Assembly: GCF_030380735.1 (NCBI RefSeq)
Contig: NZ_JAUDRZ010000009.1
Coordinates: 186,001 to 250,000, forward strand
DNA from: Rhizobium sp. S152
Lineage (GTDB): Bacteria; Pseudomonadota; Alphaproteobacteria; Rhizobiales; Rhizobiaceae
DNA: 64,000 bases
Direction of reading: 5' to 3'
The notes beneath the pieces were generated by a model that did no database searches, was not told where the DNA came from, and worked only from the letters and a program-made list of their open reading frames with translations. The translations under genes were made by a program, and so were the position numbers. This document shows positions 16,895 through 24,685 of the stretch, one piece after another; the first letter of the stretch is position 1; every line of letters starts with the position of its first letter.

Positions 16895-17431
16895 ATTCGC
16901 AGACCGTTTAAAAACGACGCGCCCGTAAAGGAAGGGCCGCGCTCGAACCGGGAAATTCGCATTCCCAAGGTCCAGCTGATCGATGCTGAAGGACAGAATT
17001 TAGGTGTAGTGGCGACCGACCAGGCACTGAAGATGGCTGAGGAAGCCGGTCTCGACCTGGTGGAAATTTCCCCTAATGCCGAACCGCCTGTGTGCAAGAT
17101 CCTCGATCTGGGCAAGCTGAAATACGCCAACCAGAAGAAGGCCGCCGAGGCGCGCAAGAAGCAGAAAATCGTCGAAGTCAAAGAAATCAAGATGCGTCCG
17201 AATATCGACACGCATGACTACGATGTGAAGATGAAGGCCATGGGCCGCTTCTTCGAAGAAGGCGACAAGGTCAAGGTGACCCTGAAGTTCCGTGGCCGCG
17301 AAATGGCCCACCAGGAACTCGGCATGAAGCTCCTGCAGCAGGTCAAGGCCGATACGCTGGAGTTCGCCAAGGTCGAAGCCGAGCCCAAGCTCGAAGGTCG
17401 CCAGATGATGATGGTGCTCGCGCCGAAGTAA
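16895..17431 (+). CDS. infC: Translation initiation factor IF-3 (ATT start)
   Basis: 178 residues starting M(ATT)RRPFK, as rhizobial IF-3 proteins do. The N-domain motif [14 protein letters not shown] and the C-domain [13 protein letters not shown] are intact. It binds the 30S subunit and rejects non-canonical start codons. GAGGAG at 16880-16885 lies 9 bases before an ATT codon at 16895. This is the classic arrangement through which IF-3 represses its own synthesis. An upstream in-frame ATG at 16844 would add a non-conserved extension and is rejected. Confidence 0.95.
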   Translation: MRRPFKNDAPVKEGPRSNREIRIPKVQLIDAEGQNLGVVATDQALKMAEEAGLDLVEISPNAEPPVCKILDLGKLKYANQKKAAEARKKQKIVEVKEIKMRPNIDTHDYDVKMKAMGRFFEEGDKVKVTLKFRGREMAHQELGMKLLQQVKADTLEFAKVEAEPKLEGRQMMMVLAPK

Positions 17432-17454
17432 GGCGCGTCGCCACCGTTCGTATC

Positions 17455-17483
17455 AAAGCCGTCCGCAAGGGCGGCTTTTGTAT
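17455..17483 (+). terminator. Terminator of infC
   Basis: Stem AAAGCCGTCC / GGGCGGCTTT with a GCAA tetraloop, followed by a T-rich tail (TTTTGTATTTTT). It separates infC from the downstream block. Confidence 0.85.
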
Positions 17484-17595
17484 TTTTAGGTTCTTCGGCC
17501 CGCCAAGCTGACAGGACGCTGACAGCCGGGCTCAACGAACTGTCAGCCGGTGCATGCGATTCTCCCCGCATCGAAGGATCAGTGGGAGAGAAAAG

Positions 17596-18150
17596 ATGGC
17601 AATCAATATCAAAGGCATGATGTTCGCATCCGTCGCCGCCCTGGCGGCCACTGCAGCGATCCCGGTCGCCCAGTCGTTCGGTCCGCAAGGCTGGGGCGCG
17701 ACAGCCCTGGCGCGTGGCGGCAGTGATGATGGCGGCGGTTCCTCGGGCAGCGGCAGCTCCGGCTCCGGTTCCAGCCACAGCGGCGGTAGCGACGATCATG
17801 GCGGGCGCGGTGGCAATGACGATCGCGGCGCGGACGACCACGGCCGCGGACGCGGCCAGGACGATGGCCCCAACCACGACCTCAACGACGACAATCCCGG
17901 CCAGCACCGCGGTCGCAACGGCGATCGCGCCGCGCGGCCGGAAGTGACGCTCACGGTTTCGGACACCAGCCTGCGCGGCCTGCTCGACGGATCGCTTGTC
18001 GCAAAAGACCAGCTCGGCCGGGTGCTGGAGATCGAAGTCGAGCGCGAGCATGGCGTGCGCGTGGTCACCGCCAAGATTCACGGATCGGATGCGCGTCGCA
18101 TTCCCGGCGCGATAGACAGCGTCGATATCATCCCCGCCACCGCACAATAG
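17596..18150 (+). CDS. Secreted Gly/Ser/Asp/His-rich protein with a PepSY-like C-terminus
   Basis: 184 residues. A signal peptide (about 1-27) is followed by a low-complexity region (about 40-115) rich in Gly, Ser, Asp and His, with candidate metal-binding runs such as HGGRGGNDD. A folded C-terminal segment (about 118-184) with alternating strands ends in VTAKIHGSDARRIPGAID. The C-terminal part looks distantly similar to the PepSY-type domain of the next protein. GGGAGA precedes the ATG at 17596. It is probably periplasmic and linked to the two-component genes behind it. Confidence 0.55.
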   Translation: MAINIKGMMFASVAALAATAAIPVAQSFGPQGWGATALARGGSDDGGGSSGSGSSGSGSSHSGGSDDHGGRGGNDDRGADDHGRGRGQDDGPNHDLNDDNPGQHRGRNGDRAARPEVTLTVSDTSLRGLLDGSLVAKDQLGRVLEIEVEREHGVRVVTAKIHGSDARRIPGAIDSVDIIPATAQ

Positions 18151-18289
18151 ACAGTGCGGGGGATCTTCCGTCCGCCCCGCGGGAGAGAGAGACCTCGTCG
18201 CGATGCGGCGGGGTCTCTTGGATTTTGCAAGCTTGCCTCGCCGCCGGGAACCGTTCAATCTGGCGGCAACCTTGAAACCTGGAACAATA

Positions 18290-18811
18290 ATGAACGCACG
18301 CCGCCGCTCCCTTTTGTCGCTTCTGCTGCTCGCGGGCTGCCTCGCGGCAACGGGCGATCTCGCCGTGGCGAAGGATGGTGGCAGTGGTGGTGGCGGCTCC
18401 AGCGGCGGAAGCGGCAGCTCGGGCGGCTCGGGCTCCAACTCCGGCAGTTCGGGCTCTGGCAGTTCCGGCTCAGGTAGTTCTGGTTCTGGCGGCGATGACG
18501 GCGGTCACGGTGGCGACGACCATGGCGGAGACGATCATGATGGCAGCGATGACGACGACGGCGGCGATCGCCGTGGCGGTCGCGGTGCGGATTATGATCG
18601 TGCCCGCGATGCCGTACGCGACGGCAAGGTGCTGCCGCTGAAGAGCGTCCTGAAGAATGTCGATGCCAAGCGCTATGGCCGGGTGATCGACGTGCAGCTC
18701 AAGCGATCCATGTTCAGCGATACCTATCAGCTGAAGCTCAGGGACAGCGCCGGCACCATCAGGACGCTGCGTATCGACGCCCGCAACGGCGCGCTGCTGG
18801 GAGGCTCCTGA
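18290..18811 (+). CDS. PepSY-type lipoprotein with a His/Asp/Gly-rich linker
   Basis: 173 residues. A perfect lipobox LAGC (Cys17) suggests a lipoprotein. A Gly/Ser stretch then an Asp/His-rich run (HGGDDHGGDDHDG) occupies about 25-110, and the C-terminal 70 residues read as a PepSY domain (GKVLPLKSVL...YGRVIDVQL...YQLKLRD...RIDARNGALLGG). PepSY proteins often modulate a neighbouring signalling system. The gene ends 3 bases before the response regulator, so co-translation is likely. The Asp/His run suggests divalent cation binding (inference). Confidence 0.65.
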   Translation: MNARRRSLLSLLLLAGCLAATGDLAVAKDGGSGGGGSSGGSGSSGGSGSNSGSSGSGSSGSGSSGSGGDDGGHGGDDHGGDDHDGSDDDDGGDRRGGRGADYDRARDAVRDGKVLPLKSVLKNVDAKRYGRVIDVQLKRSMFSDTYQLKLRDSAGTIRTLRIDARNGALLGGS

Positions 18812-18814
18812 TCG

Positions 18815-19483
18815 ATGCGGATACTGCTGGGGGAGGACGACGCCAATATTGCCGGCCATGTGGTAGAGACGCTGGCGCGCGAGGGCTACCGGGTGGACGT
18901 GCTGTCGACCGGGCCGGAAGTCTGGGAGGAGGCCGAGACCGGCACGTTTTCCGCAATCATTCTCGATCTCGGCCTTCCCGGCATGGATGGTCTCTCGATC
19001 CTCAAGCGCTGGCGCTCGGCCGGTGTCGCGACGCCCGTTCTGGTACTGACGGCGCGCGGATCATGGATGGAGCGCGTCGATGGCTTCGATGCAGGCGCCG
19101 ACGACTACCTGCCGAAACCCTTCCGCACCGAGGAACTGATCGCCCGCCTGCGCGCCCTGCTGCGCCGCTCCGGGCTCGGCGTCTCGCGCGTCAAATCCGC
19201 CAACCGCTTCACGCTGGATGAAAGCGCCCGGCGCGTCACATTCGATGGCCGGGAGCTCGATCTGAGCCCCCTTGAATACCGCATGCTGGCGCTCTTCATC
19301 GCCCGTCCCGGCGCGGTTCTGACCTCCGCCGAGCTGGCGAGCCAGGTCCAGGGTCGCGACGACGATGCAGCCAAGAACGCGGTTGAGGCCATGGTCGCCC
19401 GATTGAGAAAGAAGACCGGCAGCGATGCCATCGAGACGCGCCGCGGCTTCGGCTATGTGCTGCCGGAGCGCCGCCAGCGATGA
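18815..19483 (+). CDS. OmpR-family response regulator
   Basis: 222 residues. Receiver domain 1-115 with acidic pocket EDD (7-9), phospho-acceptor Asp51 in ILDLGLPG and Lys101 in LPKPF. A winged-helix DNA-binding domain (about 130-220) ends ETRRGFGYVL. It resembles PhoP/QseB/PmrA regulators. It follows the PepSY gene by 3 bases and overlaps the kinase gene by 4, so it is one operon. Confidence 0.93.
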   Translation: MRILLGEDDANIAGHVVETLAREGYRVDVLSTGPEVWEEAETGTFSAIILDLGLPGMDGLSILKRWRSAGVATPVLVLTARGSWMERVDGFDAGADDYLPKPFRTEELIARLRALLRRSGLGVSRVKSANRFTLDESARRVTFDGRELDLSPLEYRMLALFIARPGAVLTSAELASQVQGRDDDAAKNAVEAMVARLRKKTGSDAIETRRGFGYVLPERRQR

Positions 19484-20808
19484 TGGGCTCGCTTCGTTTC
19501 CGGCTGGCCGCCGGCGCTTTGGTTGCCATCGTCGTCGCGTTGACGATCGTCTGGTTCGTCTTGAGCCATCTCTTCACCGATTATCTGGCCGATCAGTATT
19601 CCTTCGAGATGACAGGCGTCATGGATTCTCTCGCCGCACGGCTTTCGATCGAGGACGGTCGGCTGGTCTTGAGCGGCGAGCCGGCCGATACCCGCTTCGA
19701 CCTGCCGGCGGGCGGGCGCTACTGGCAGATATCGCCGGGCGATGGCGCCACGCCGCTACGCTCGCGCTCCCTCTGGGACGAGGAGATCACCGCCGATAGC
19801 CTGTCCAACGATCTCTATTGCGGCTTCCGCGAGGTCGACGGGCCGGATGGCCGGCCGCTGCTTGTCTCCGAAAGGAAGATGAGCATGGGCGAGGGGGCGG
19901 CGCGGCGGGATTTCACCGTCTATGCGGGCTTCTCCAAGGCGGAAATGGATGGCGTGCTGGAAGGGTATCACCGGCCGCTGCGGCTGATGCTGCTTTCAAT
20001 CGGCGGCGTGTTGTTGCTTGCGGCCTTTCTGCAGGGCTGGCTCGGCCTGCGGCCGCTGGCGCGCCTACGCGACAGCGTCGCCGCCATCCGTGCTGGCCGC
20101 ATCGCCCATATCGGCTGGAGCGGGCCGACAGAGGTGACGCCGCTGGTGCGCGAGATCAACCTCTTGCTCACCGAGCGCGAAACCGCCGTCGAGCGGGCGC
20201 GCGCCCGCGCCAGCGATCTGGCGCACGGGTTGAAGACGCCGCTGACGGTGCTCTCCCACCTCGCCGAAAGCCTGCCTGCCGACAAGCGCGATACGGCGCT
20301 GCAGCAGATCGAACTCGTGCGCCAGCGCTCCGACCGGCAACTGCAGGCGGCCCGCATGGGGGTCGAGCAGATGGCGACGACCTCGCTGCTCGGCATATCC
20401 GGCAAGCTGGTCAATGTTCTGAGCGCCGTGACCGCCGAAAGGGGCATCGACTGGCACGTCGATATCGACCCCTCGCTGACAGTCCAGGCCGACCCCGCCG
20501 ACGTTGCCGAAGCCCTCGGCAACGTGCTCGACAATGCCGTCCGCTTCGCCCGCTCGCGGATCGAGCTCAAGGGCTTCAGGGCGGGCACCGACACCACGCT
20601 CGCCATCTCGGACGACGGCCCCGGCGCCGCGCCAGAACAGCACGACCTTATGCTGAAGCGCGGCATGACGTCCGAGGACGAGGGCCTCGGCTCCGGCCTC
20701 GGTCTTGCAATCTCCGCCGATATCGTCGAAGCCTATGGCGGAAGGCTCGATCTGGCGCGCTCCGAACTGGGCGGGCTCGCGGTGAGGCTGACCTTGCCGG
20801 CGCAATAA
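19480..20808 (+). CDS. Sensor histidine kinase
   Basis: 442 residues. Two membrane helices (about 10-31 and 167-188) enclose a periplasmic sensor domain of about 135 residues, then a HAMP-like linker. His249 in DLAHGLKTPL is the phospho-acceptor. The ATPase domain has the N-box NVLDNAVRFA, a G1 region near SDDGPG and GSGLGLAI. It is PhoQ-like in outline. The ligand is unknown, but the linked PepSY and Asp/His-rich secreted proteins hint at divalent cations or envelope stress. Confidence 0.92.
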   Translation: MMGSLRFRLAAGALVAIVVALTIVWFVLSHLFTDYLADQYSFEMTGVMDSLAARLSIEDGRLVLSGEPADTRFDLPAGGRYWQISPGDGATPLRSRSLWDEEITADSLSNDLYCGFREVDGPDGRPLLVSERKMSMGEGAARRDFTVYAGFSKAEMDGVLEGYHRPLRLMLLSIGGVLLLAAFLQGWLGLRPLARLRDSVAAIRAGRIAHIGWSGPTEVTPLVREINLLLTERETAVERARARASDLAHGLKTPLTVLSHLAESLPADKRDTALQQIELVRQRSDRQLQAARMGVEQMATTSLLGISGKLVNVLSAVTAERGIDWHVDIDPSLTVQADPADVAEALGNVLDNAVRFARSRIELKGFRAGTDTTLAISDDGPGAAPEQHDLMLKRGMTSEDEGLGSGLGLAISADIVEAYGGRLDLARSELGGLAVRLTLPAQ

Positions 20809-20850
20809 AAGCGCTGTCGTGCGTGCGCCGAAGATTCATCAGCGGCCCCG

Positions 20851-20878
20851 TTGCACTTTCATGACACTGCGGTTATAA
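20851..20878 (+). promoter_or_regulatory. Sigma-70-type promoter of rpmI-rplT
   Basis: TTGCAC (20851-20856) and TTATAA (20873-20878), 16 bases apart. A start near 20885 gives a leader of about 175 nt before rpmI, long enough to carry ribosomal-protein feedback control. No specific leader fold was identified. Confidence 0.5.
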
Positions 20879-21060
20879 GCGCGCGTCCGAACTGACCGGC
20901 AGGGCATGCCGTGGCGGTTTCGAATGCTTGCGGAACGGTTCGTCACCGGAGCCGCAGATCAACAACAAACGCTCCCGCACTTGTTGCGAAACCTGGGAAA
21001 CCGGGCATCGCGAGAAGGCTTCTTTTGAAGCATGCGGGGGATCAGAAACGGAGTAGCAAA

Positions 21061-21264
21061 ATGCCCAAGATGAAGACGAAGTCCTCCGCCAAGAAGCGGT
21101 TCAAGATCACCGCGACCGGCAAGGTCAAGGCTGCAGCCGCTGGCAAGCGCCATGGCATGATCAAGCGTTCCAACAAGTTCATTCGCGATGCACGTGGCAC
21201 CATGGTTCTGGCTGAACCGGATGGCCGCAAGGTCGTGAAGAATTACCTGCCGAACGGTCTCTAA
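21061..21264 (+). CDS. rpmI: 50S ribosomal protein L35
   Basis: 67 residues, very basic, beginning [15 protein letters not shown] and ending YLPNGL, typical of bL35. GGAG lies 8 bases before the ATG at 21061. An open reading frame extends upstream to 20911, but that extension is unrelated to L35 and is rejected. It is followed by rplT after 38 bases. Confidence 0.97.
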   Translation: MPKMKTKSSAKKRFKITATGKVKAAAAGKRHGMIKRSNKFIRDARGTMVLAEPDGRKVVKNYLPNGL

Positions 21265-21302
21265 GACTATTCCGCGAACGTATAGATTAAGGAGATCATG
21301 AA

Positions 21303-21707
21303 ATGGCACGTGTAAAAAGAGGCGTTACCGCCCACGCCAAGCACAAGAAGGTTCTGAAGCAGGCCAAGGGCTTCTACGGCCGCCGCAAGAACACCATCCG
21401 CGCCGCCAAGGCTGCTGTCGATCGTTCGAAGCAGTACGCTTACCGCGACCGCAAGATCAACAAGCGCAACTTCCGCGCCCTCTGGATCCAGCGCATCAAC
21501 GCCGCTGTCCGCGAATTCGGCCTGACCTACGGCCGCTTCATCGACGGCCTGAACAAGGCTGGCATCGAAGTCGACCGTAAGGTTCTCTCCGACATGGCGA
21601 TCCATGAGCCGGAAGCATTCGGTGCGCTCGTCGCAGCCTCCAAGAAGGCTCTCGAGTACCTGAAGGACGCTGGCACGAAGAACGAGTTTGAAGCAGCCGT
21701 CAACTAA
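21303..21707 (+). CDS. rplT: 50S ribosomal protein L20
   Basis: 134 residues, beginning [16 protein letters not shown] and containing the conserved GFYGRRKNT and [11 protein letters not shown] segments of bL20, which binds 23S rRNA early in 50S assembly. AAGGAG precedes the ATG. It is co-transcribed with rpmI and closed by a strong terminator. Confidence 0.98.
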   Translation: MARVKRGVTAHAKHKKVLKQAKGFYGRRKNTIRAAKAAVDRSKQYAYRDRKINKRNFRALWIQRINAAVREFGLTYGRFIDGLNKAGIEVDRKVLSDMAIHEPEAFGALVAASKKALEYLKDAGTKNEFEAAVN

Positions 21708-21741
21708 GCCGGCGCTATTCGAACCCTCGCTTCGATGATTT

Positions 21742-21783
21742 GAAACCCGCGCTGGCAAGGCTTGCGCGGGTTTCTTCGTTTTT
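21742..21783 (+). terminator. Terminator of rpmI-rplT
   Basis: Perfect 11-bp stem GAAACCCGCGC / GCGCGGGTTTC followed by a T-rich stretch. Confidence 0.9.
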
Positions 21784-21807
21784 GACCGACAAAGGACGTC
21801 GACAGAC

Positions 21808-22644
21808 GTGACCAGCGAACTTCAATCTCTCGCAGCCGATAAGGGGCTGAGCGAAAAGGACGTGCCCGTCCTGCTCGCCGCGCTGATCGGCGGCAAGGAA
21901 AGGGTTCAGCGCGTCGCGCTATCGGGCGGCGCCGTCTGGATCAAGCGCTATGGCACCGAGCGCAAGCCGCGCTGGGTCATTCTCCAGCGCTTGGCCGCCA
22001 ACCTGATCCGCGCTCCCTTCCTGCGCCCGTCGCCCGTGCTCGGCGACGAGGGCATGGCGGAGCGCGAGATGCGCCGCATCGCCCAGTTCTCCGCAAAGGG
22101 CATCCCGACGCCGCGCGTCGTCTATTCCTCCGGCGCCGCCGTCGCCTTCAGCGATGTCGGGCTGACCCTCGATCGCTACATGAAGCATGTGCTGAAGGGC
22201 GATCCCGTCGCCTGCGACGACATGCTGGTCCGCTGCTGCGCGGAACTCGGCCGCCTGCACGCCAAAGGCCTGTGTCACGGCCGCCCTTTTCCGAGGGACA
22301 TGTTCCTGCGCGACGGTCGCATCGGTTTCATGGATTTCGAGGAGGAGCCGGATACGGTGATGCCGCTCGAAACGGCGCAGGCCCGTGATATCTGGCTGCT
22401 CTTCCTGCAAGTCGCGCAACGCGCCAGATTGGGAAAGGTGACCCACGACCGGGCCTACGAGGCCTGGGCGGCGGTCGCCCCGCCCGCCGCCGTTTCCGAA
22501 CTGCGCAAGCTTACCGGCTTTCTCGGCGGCTTTTTATGGGCTGCCCGGTTGATTGGCCGCATCCACATGGGTAGTGATCTGCAACGTTTCATCGTGGCGA
22601 CCAGCTATCTGATGCATGTTTTCGTGAATTATCGACAAGACTGA
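21808..22644 (+). CDS. Kinase-fold protein (RIO/Kdo-kinase-like) with an atypical catalytic loop
   Basis: 278 residues. The layout resembles small atypical kinases acting on lipopolysaccharide cores: Lys46 in VWIKRYG, a helix with Glu85/Glu87, LHAKGLCHGRPFPRD and MDFEEEP. The loop reads His157-Gly-Arg159 where an active kinase would have Asp; the metal-binding Asp176 (DFE) is kept. A membrane-associated role on an envelope substrate is possible, but activity is uncertain. The GTG start at 21808 has AAAGGA 11 bases upstream. It sits between rplT and pheS. Confidence 0.5.
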   Translation: MTSELQSLAADKGLSEKDVPVLLAALIGGKERVQRVALSGGAVWIKRYGTERKPRWVILQRLAANLIRAPFLRPSPVLGDEGMAEREMRRIAQFSAKGIPTPRVVYSSGAAVAFSDVGLTLDRYMKHVLKGDPVACDDMLVRCCAELGRLHAKGLCHGRPFPRDMFLRDGRIGFMDFEEEPDTVMPLETAQARDIWLLFLQVAQRARLGKVTHDRAYEAWAAVAPPAAVSELRKLTGFLGGFLWAARLIGRIHMGSDLQRFIVATSYLMHVFVNYRQD

Positions 22645-22681
22645 TGTCTTTTGAAGATTGGCGCCTTGAAGGCAGGAAAAG

Positions 22682-23764
22682 ATGACCGAACTCGCAACCC
22701 TGGAAAAACAACTCCTGTCCGACGTCGCGGCTGCCGCCGATGAGCCGGCTATCGAAGCCGTGCGCGTCTCGGCCCTCGGCAAGAAGGGGTCGGTTTCCGA
22801 ACTCCTGAAGACGCTGGGCTCGATGACCCCTGAAGAGCGCCAGACCCGCGGCGCCCAGATCAACGCGCTGAAATCAGTCGTGACCGAGGCGATCAACGCC
22901 CGCAAGGCCGATCTCAAGAAGGCGGCGATCGATCAGCGCCTGAAGGCCGAGACCGTCGACGTCTCGCTGCCGGTGCGCTCGTCTCCCGCCGAGCGCGGCC
23001 GCATCCATCCGATCAGCCAGATCGTCGACGAGATCACCGCGATCTTCGCCGACATGGGCTTCTCGATCGCCGAAGGTCCTGACGTCGAGACCGATTATTA
23101 CAATTTCACGGCGCTGAACTTCCCCGAGGGCCATCCGGCCCGCGAGATGCACGACACCTTCTTCTTCAATCCGGACGAGAACGGCGAACGCAAGGTACTG
23201 CGCACCCACACTTCGCCGGTGCAGGTGCGTACCATGGAAGCCTCGAGCCCGCCGATCCGCATCATCATCCCCGGCAAGACCTATCGCCAGGACTCGGACG
23301 CCACGCACTCGCCGATGTTCCACCAGGTCGAGGGCCTCGTCGTCGACAAGAAGGCCAACGTCGCCAACATCCGCTGGGTGCTGGAAGAGTTCTGCAAGAC
23401 CTTCTTCGAGGTCGACAGCGTCACCATGCGCTTCCGCCCGTCCTTCTTCCCCTTCACGGAACCGTCCTTCGAGGTCGACATCCAGTGCGATCGCTCCGGC
23501 CCGATCGTCAAGTTCGGCGAAGGCACCGACTGGATGGAGATTCTGGGCTGCGGCATGGTGCACCCGAACGTGCTGCGCGCGGGCGGGCTCGATCCCGACG
23601 AATACCAGGGCTTTGCCTGGGGCATGGGCCTCGACCGCATCGCCATGCTGAAATACGGCATGCCCGACCTGCGCGACTTCTTCAACGCCGACGTCCGCTG
23701 GATGACCCACTACGGCTTCCGCCCACTCGACATGCCGACGCTGTTCGGCGGGTTGAGCAGCTGA
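22682..23764 (+). CDS. pheS: Phenylalanine-tRNA ligase alpha subunit
   Basis: 360 residues, standard length. An N-terminal coiled coil (1-95) is followed by a class II synthetase core with motif 2 (around [19 protein letters not shown]), the [11 protein letters not shown] segment and motif 3 ([17 protein letters not shown]). It charges tRNA-Phe as an alpha2-beta2 enzyme with PheT. AGGAAAAG precedes the ATG. Unusually, pheT does not follow directly: a BrnT/BrnA pair intervenes. Confidence 0.98.
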   Translation: MTELATLEKQLLSDVAAAADEPAIEAVRVSALGKKGSVSELLKTLGSMTPEERQTRGAQINALKSVVTEAINARKADLKKAAIDQRLKAETVDVSLPVRSSPAERGRIHPISQIVDEITAIFADMGFSIAEGPDVETDYYNFTALNFPEGHPAREMHDTFFFNPDENGERKVLRTHTSPVQVRTMEASSPPIRIIIPGKTYRQDSDATHSPMFHQVEGLVVDKKANVANIRWVLEEFCKTFFEVDSVTMRFRPSFFPFTEPSFEVDIQCDRSGPIVKFGEGTDWMEILGCGMVHPNVLRAGGLDPDEYQGFAWGMGLDRIAMLKYGMPDLRDFFNADVRWMTHYGFRPLDMPTLFGGLSS

Positions 23765-23775
23765 TTTTATCGTGG

Positions 23776-23795
23776 CCACAAATAACTGAGTGTGG
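23776..23795. promoter_or_regulatory. Inverted repeat before brnT (candidate BrnA operator)
   Basis: CCACA-N10-TGTGG ends 5 bases before the brnT start codon, where the autorepressor BrnA would be expected to bind. The assignment rests on position only. Confidence 0.35.
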
Positions 23796-23800
23796 TAGGA

Positions 23801-24082
23801 ATGGAGCTGGAGTGGGATGAAGATAAACGTCAGATCACCCTCCAGCACCGGGGGCTGGATTTCGCCGACGTCGAACGCTTCGATCCCGACAGCATCGTCA
23901 CGGTACCGGACCTCAGAGCAGACTATGGAGAGGATCGCTTCAACTCCTATGGACGGCTTGATGGCACACTCTGCTGTTTTTGCTGGACGCCAAGAGAGGG
24001 CCGGGTTCGAGTTATATCGCTGAGGAAGATGAATGACCGCGAACAGAAGATTTACGAAGAGCGACGGAGGGGCGAAGAGTAG
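23801..24082 (+). CDS. brnT: BrnT-family toxin
   Basis: 93 residues. It has the BrnT pattern: ELEWDEDKRQITLQHRGLDFADV, a central DYGEDRFNSYGRLDG, and RVRVISLRKMNDREQKIYE at the end. BrnT is a RelE-fold ribonuclease that inhibits translation when freed from BrnA. The ATG at 23801 is chosen; a GTG at 23792 also fits. It starts 36 bases after pheS and overlaps brnA by 50 bases. Confidence 0.88.
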   Translation: MELEWDEDKRQITLQHRGLDFADVERFDPDSIVTVPDLRADYGEDRFNSYGRLDGTLCCFCWTPREGRVRVISLRKMNDREQKIYEERRRGEE

Positions 24083-24641
24083 TTCGCTCCCGACGCTCGA
24101 CGATGTCGAAAAAGGTCTGGTCTCGCTCGATGACTATGAGATCGCCCACGGTGAAGATGTGCCCGCCTTCGGTGACGCCGGTGATGTCGCGACCTTGTCA
24201 ATCTCGGATACCCCGGAACTTGGCGCGGTATTGGAAAAGGCTCGCGGCAAGCGCGGTCCGCAAAAGGCACCTGTGAAGGAACGCATCGGTTTGCGGCTGG
24301 ACAAGGACGTCGTCGATTACTTCCGCAGCATGGGGCCGGGCTGGCAGGGTCGTATCAATGATGCGCTGCATGCCCTGGGGCCAGCGGACGACGAGCAGCG
24401 TCCGGTGGCCGCGCGTTGCGACGACGAATTCCTCTATGTCGCGCTCGCTGATGGCCGGCAGATCCGGACGCCGCTGTGGTGGTATCCCTTCCTGGCCAAG
24501 GCATCCTCCGAAGCGCGCGCCGATGTTGAACTGGAATTCTCCGGCGTCTGGTGGCCGGGTCTGGACGAAGGCGTCTCCATTAAGGGGCTGCTTCTCGGCT
24601 GGAAAGCCCCCGGCGCCAAGGCGCCTGGTCGCGCAGCCTGA
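24033..24641 (+). CDS. brnA: BrnA-type antitoxin fused to a DUF2442 domain
   Basis: 202 residues, about twice a normal BrnA. The ribbon-helix-helix region (about 81-113: VKERIGLRLDKDVVDYF..GPGWQGRINDAL) is the BrnA DNA-binding domain, and the N-terminal part should bind BrnT. From about 126 to 190 a second domain matches DUF2442 (FLYVALADGRQIRTPLWWYP ... GVWWPGLDEGVSIKGLL). DUF2442 is often found in TA loci as a separate small protein, so a fusion suggests a bifunctional antitoxin. It overlaps brnT by 50 bases and ends 44 bases before pheT. Confidence 0.82.
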   Translation: MTANRRFTKSDGGAKSSSLPTLDDVEKGLVSLDDYEIAHGEDVPAFGDAGDVATLSISDTPELGAVLEKARGKRGPQKAPVKERIGLRLDKDVVDYFRSMGPGWQGRINDALHALGPADDEQRPVAARCDDEFLYVALADGRQIRTPLWWYPFLAKASSEARADVELEFSGVWWPGLDEGVSIKGLLLGWKAPGAKAPGRAA

Positions 24642-24685
24642 ACAATCTGAACTTTTTCGATGATTTTTGAGACGAGAACAACACA

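Noticed and set aside
20911-21060. Upstream extension of rpmI
   Set aside because: L35 begins MPKMKTK at 21061 with its own GGAG; the extension is leader RNA.
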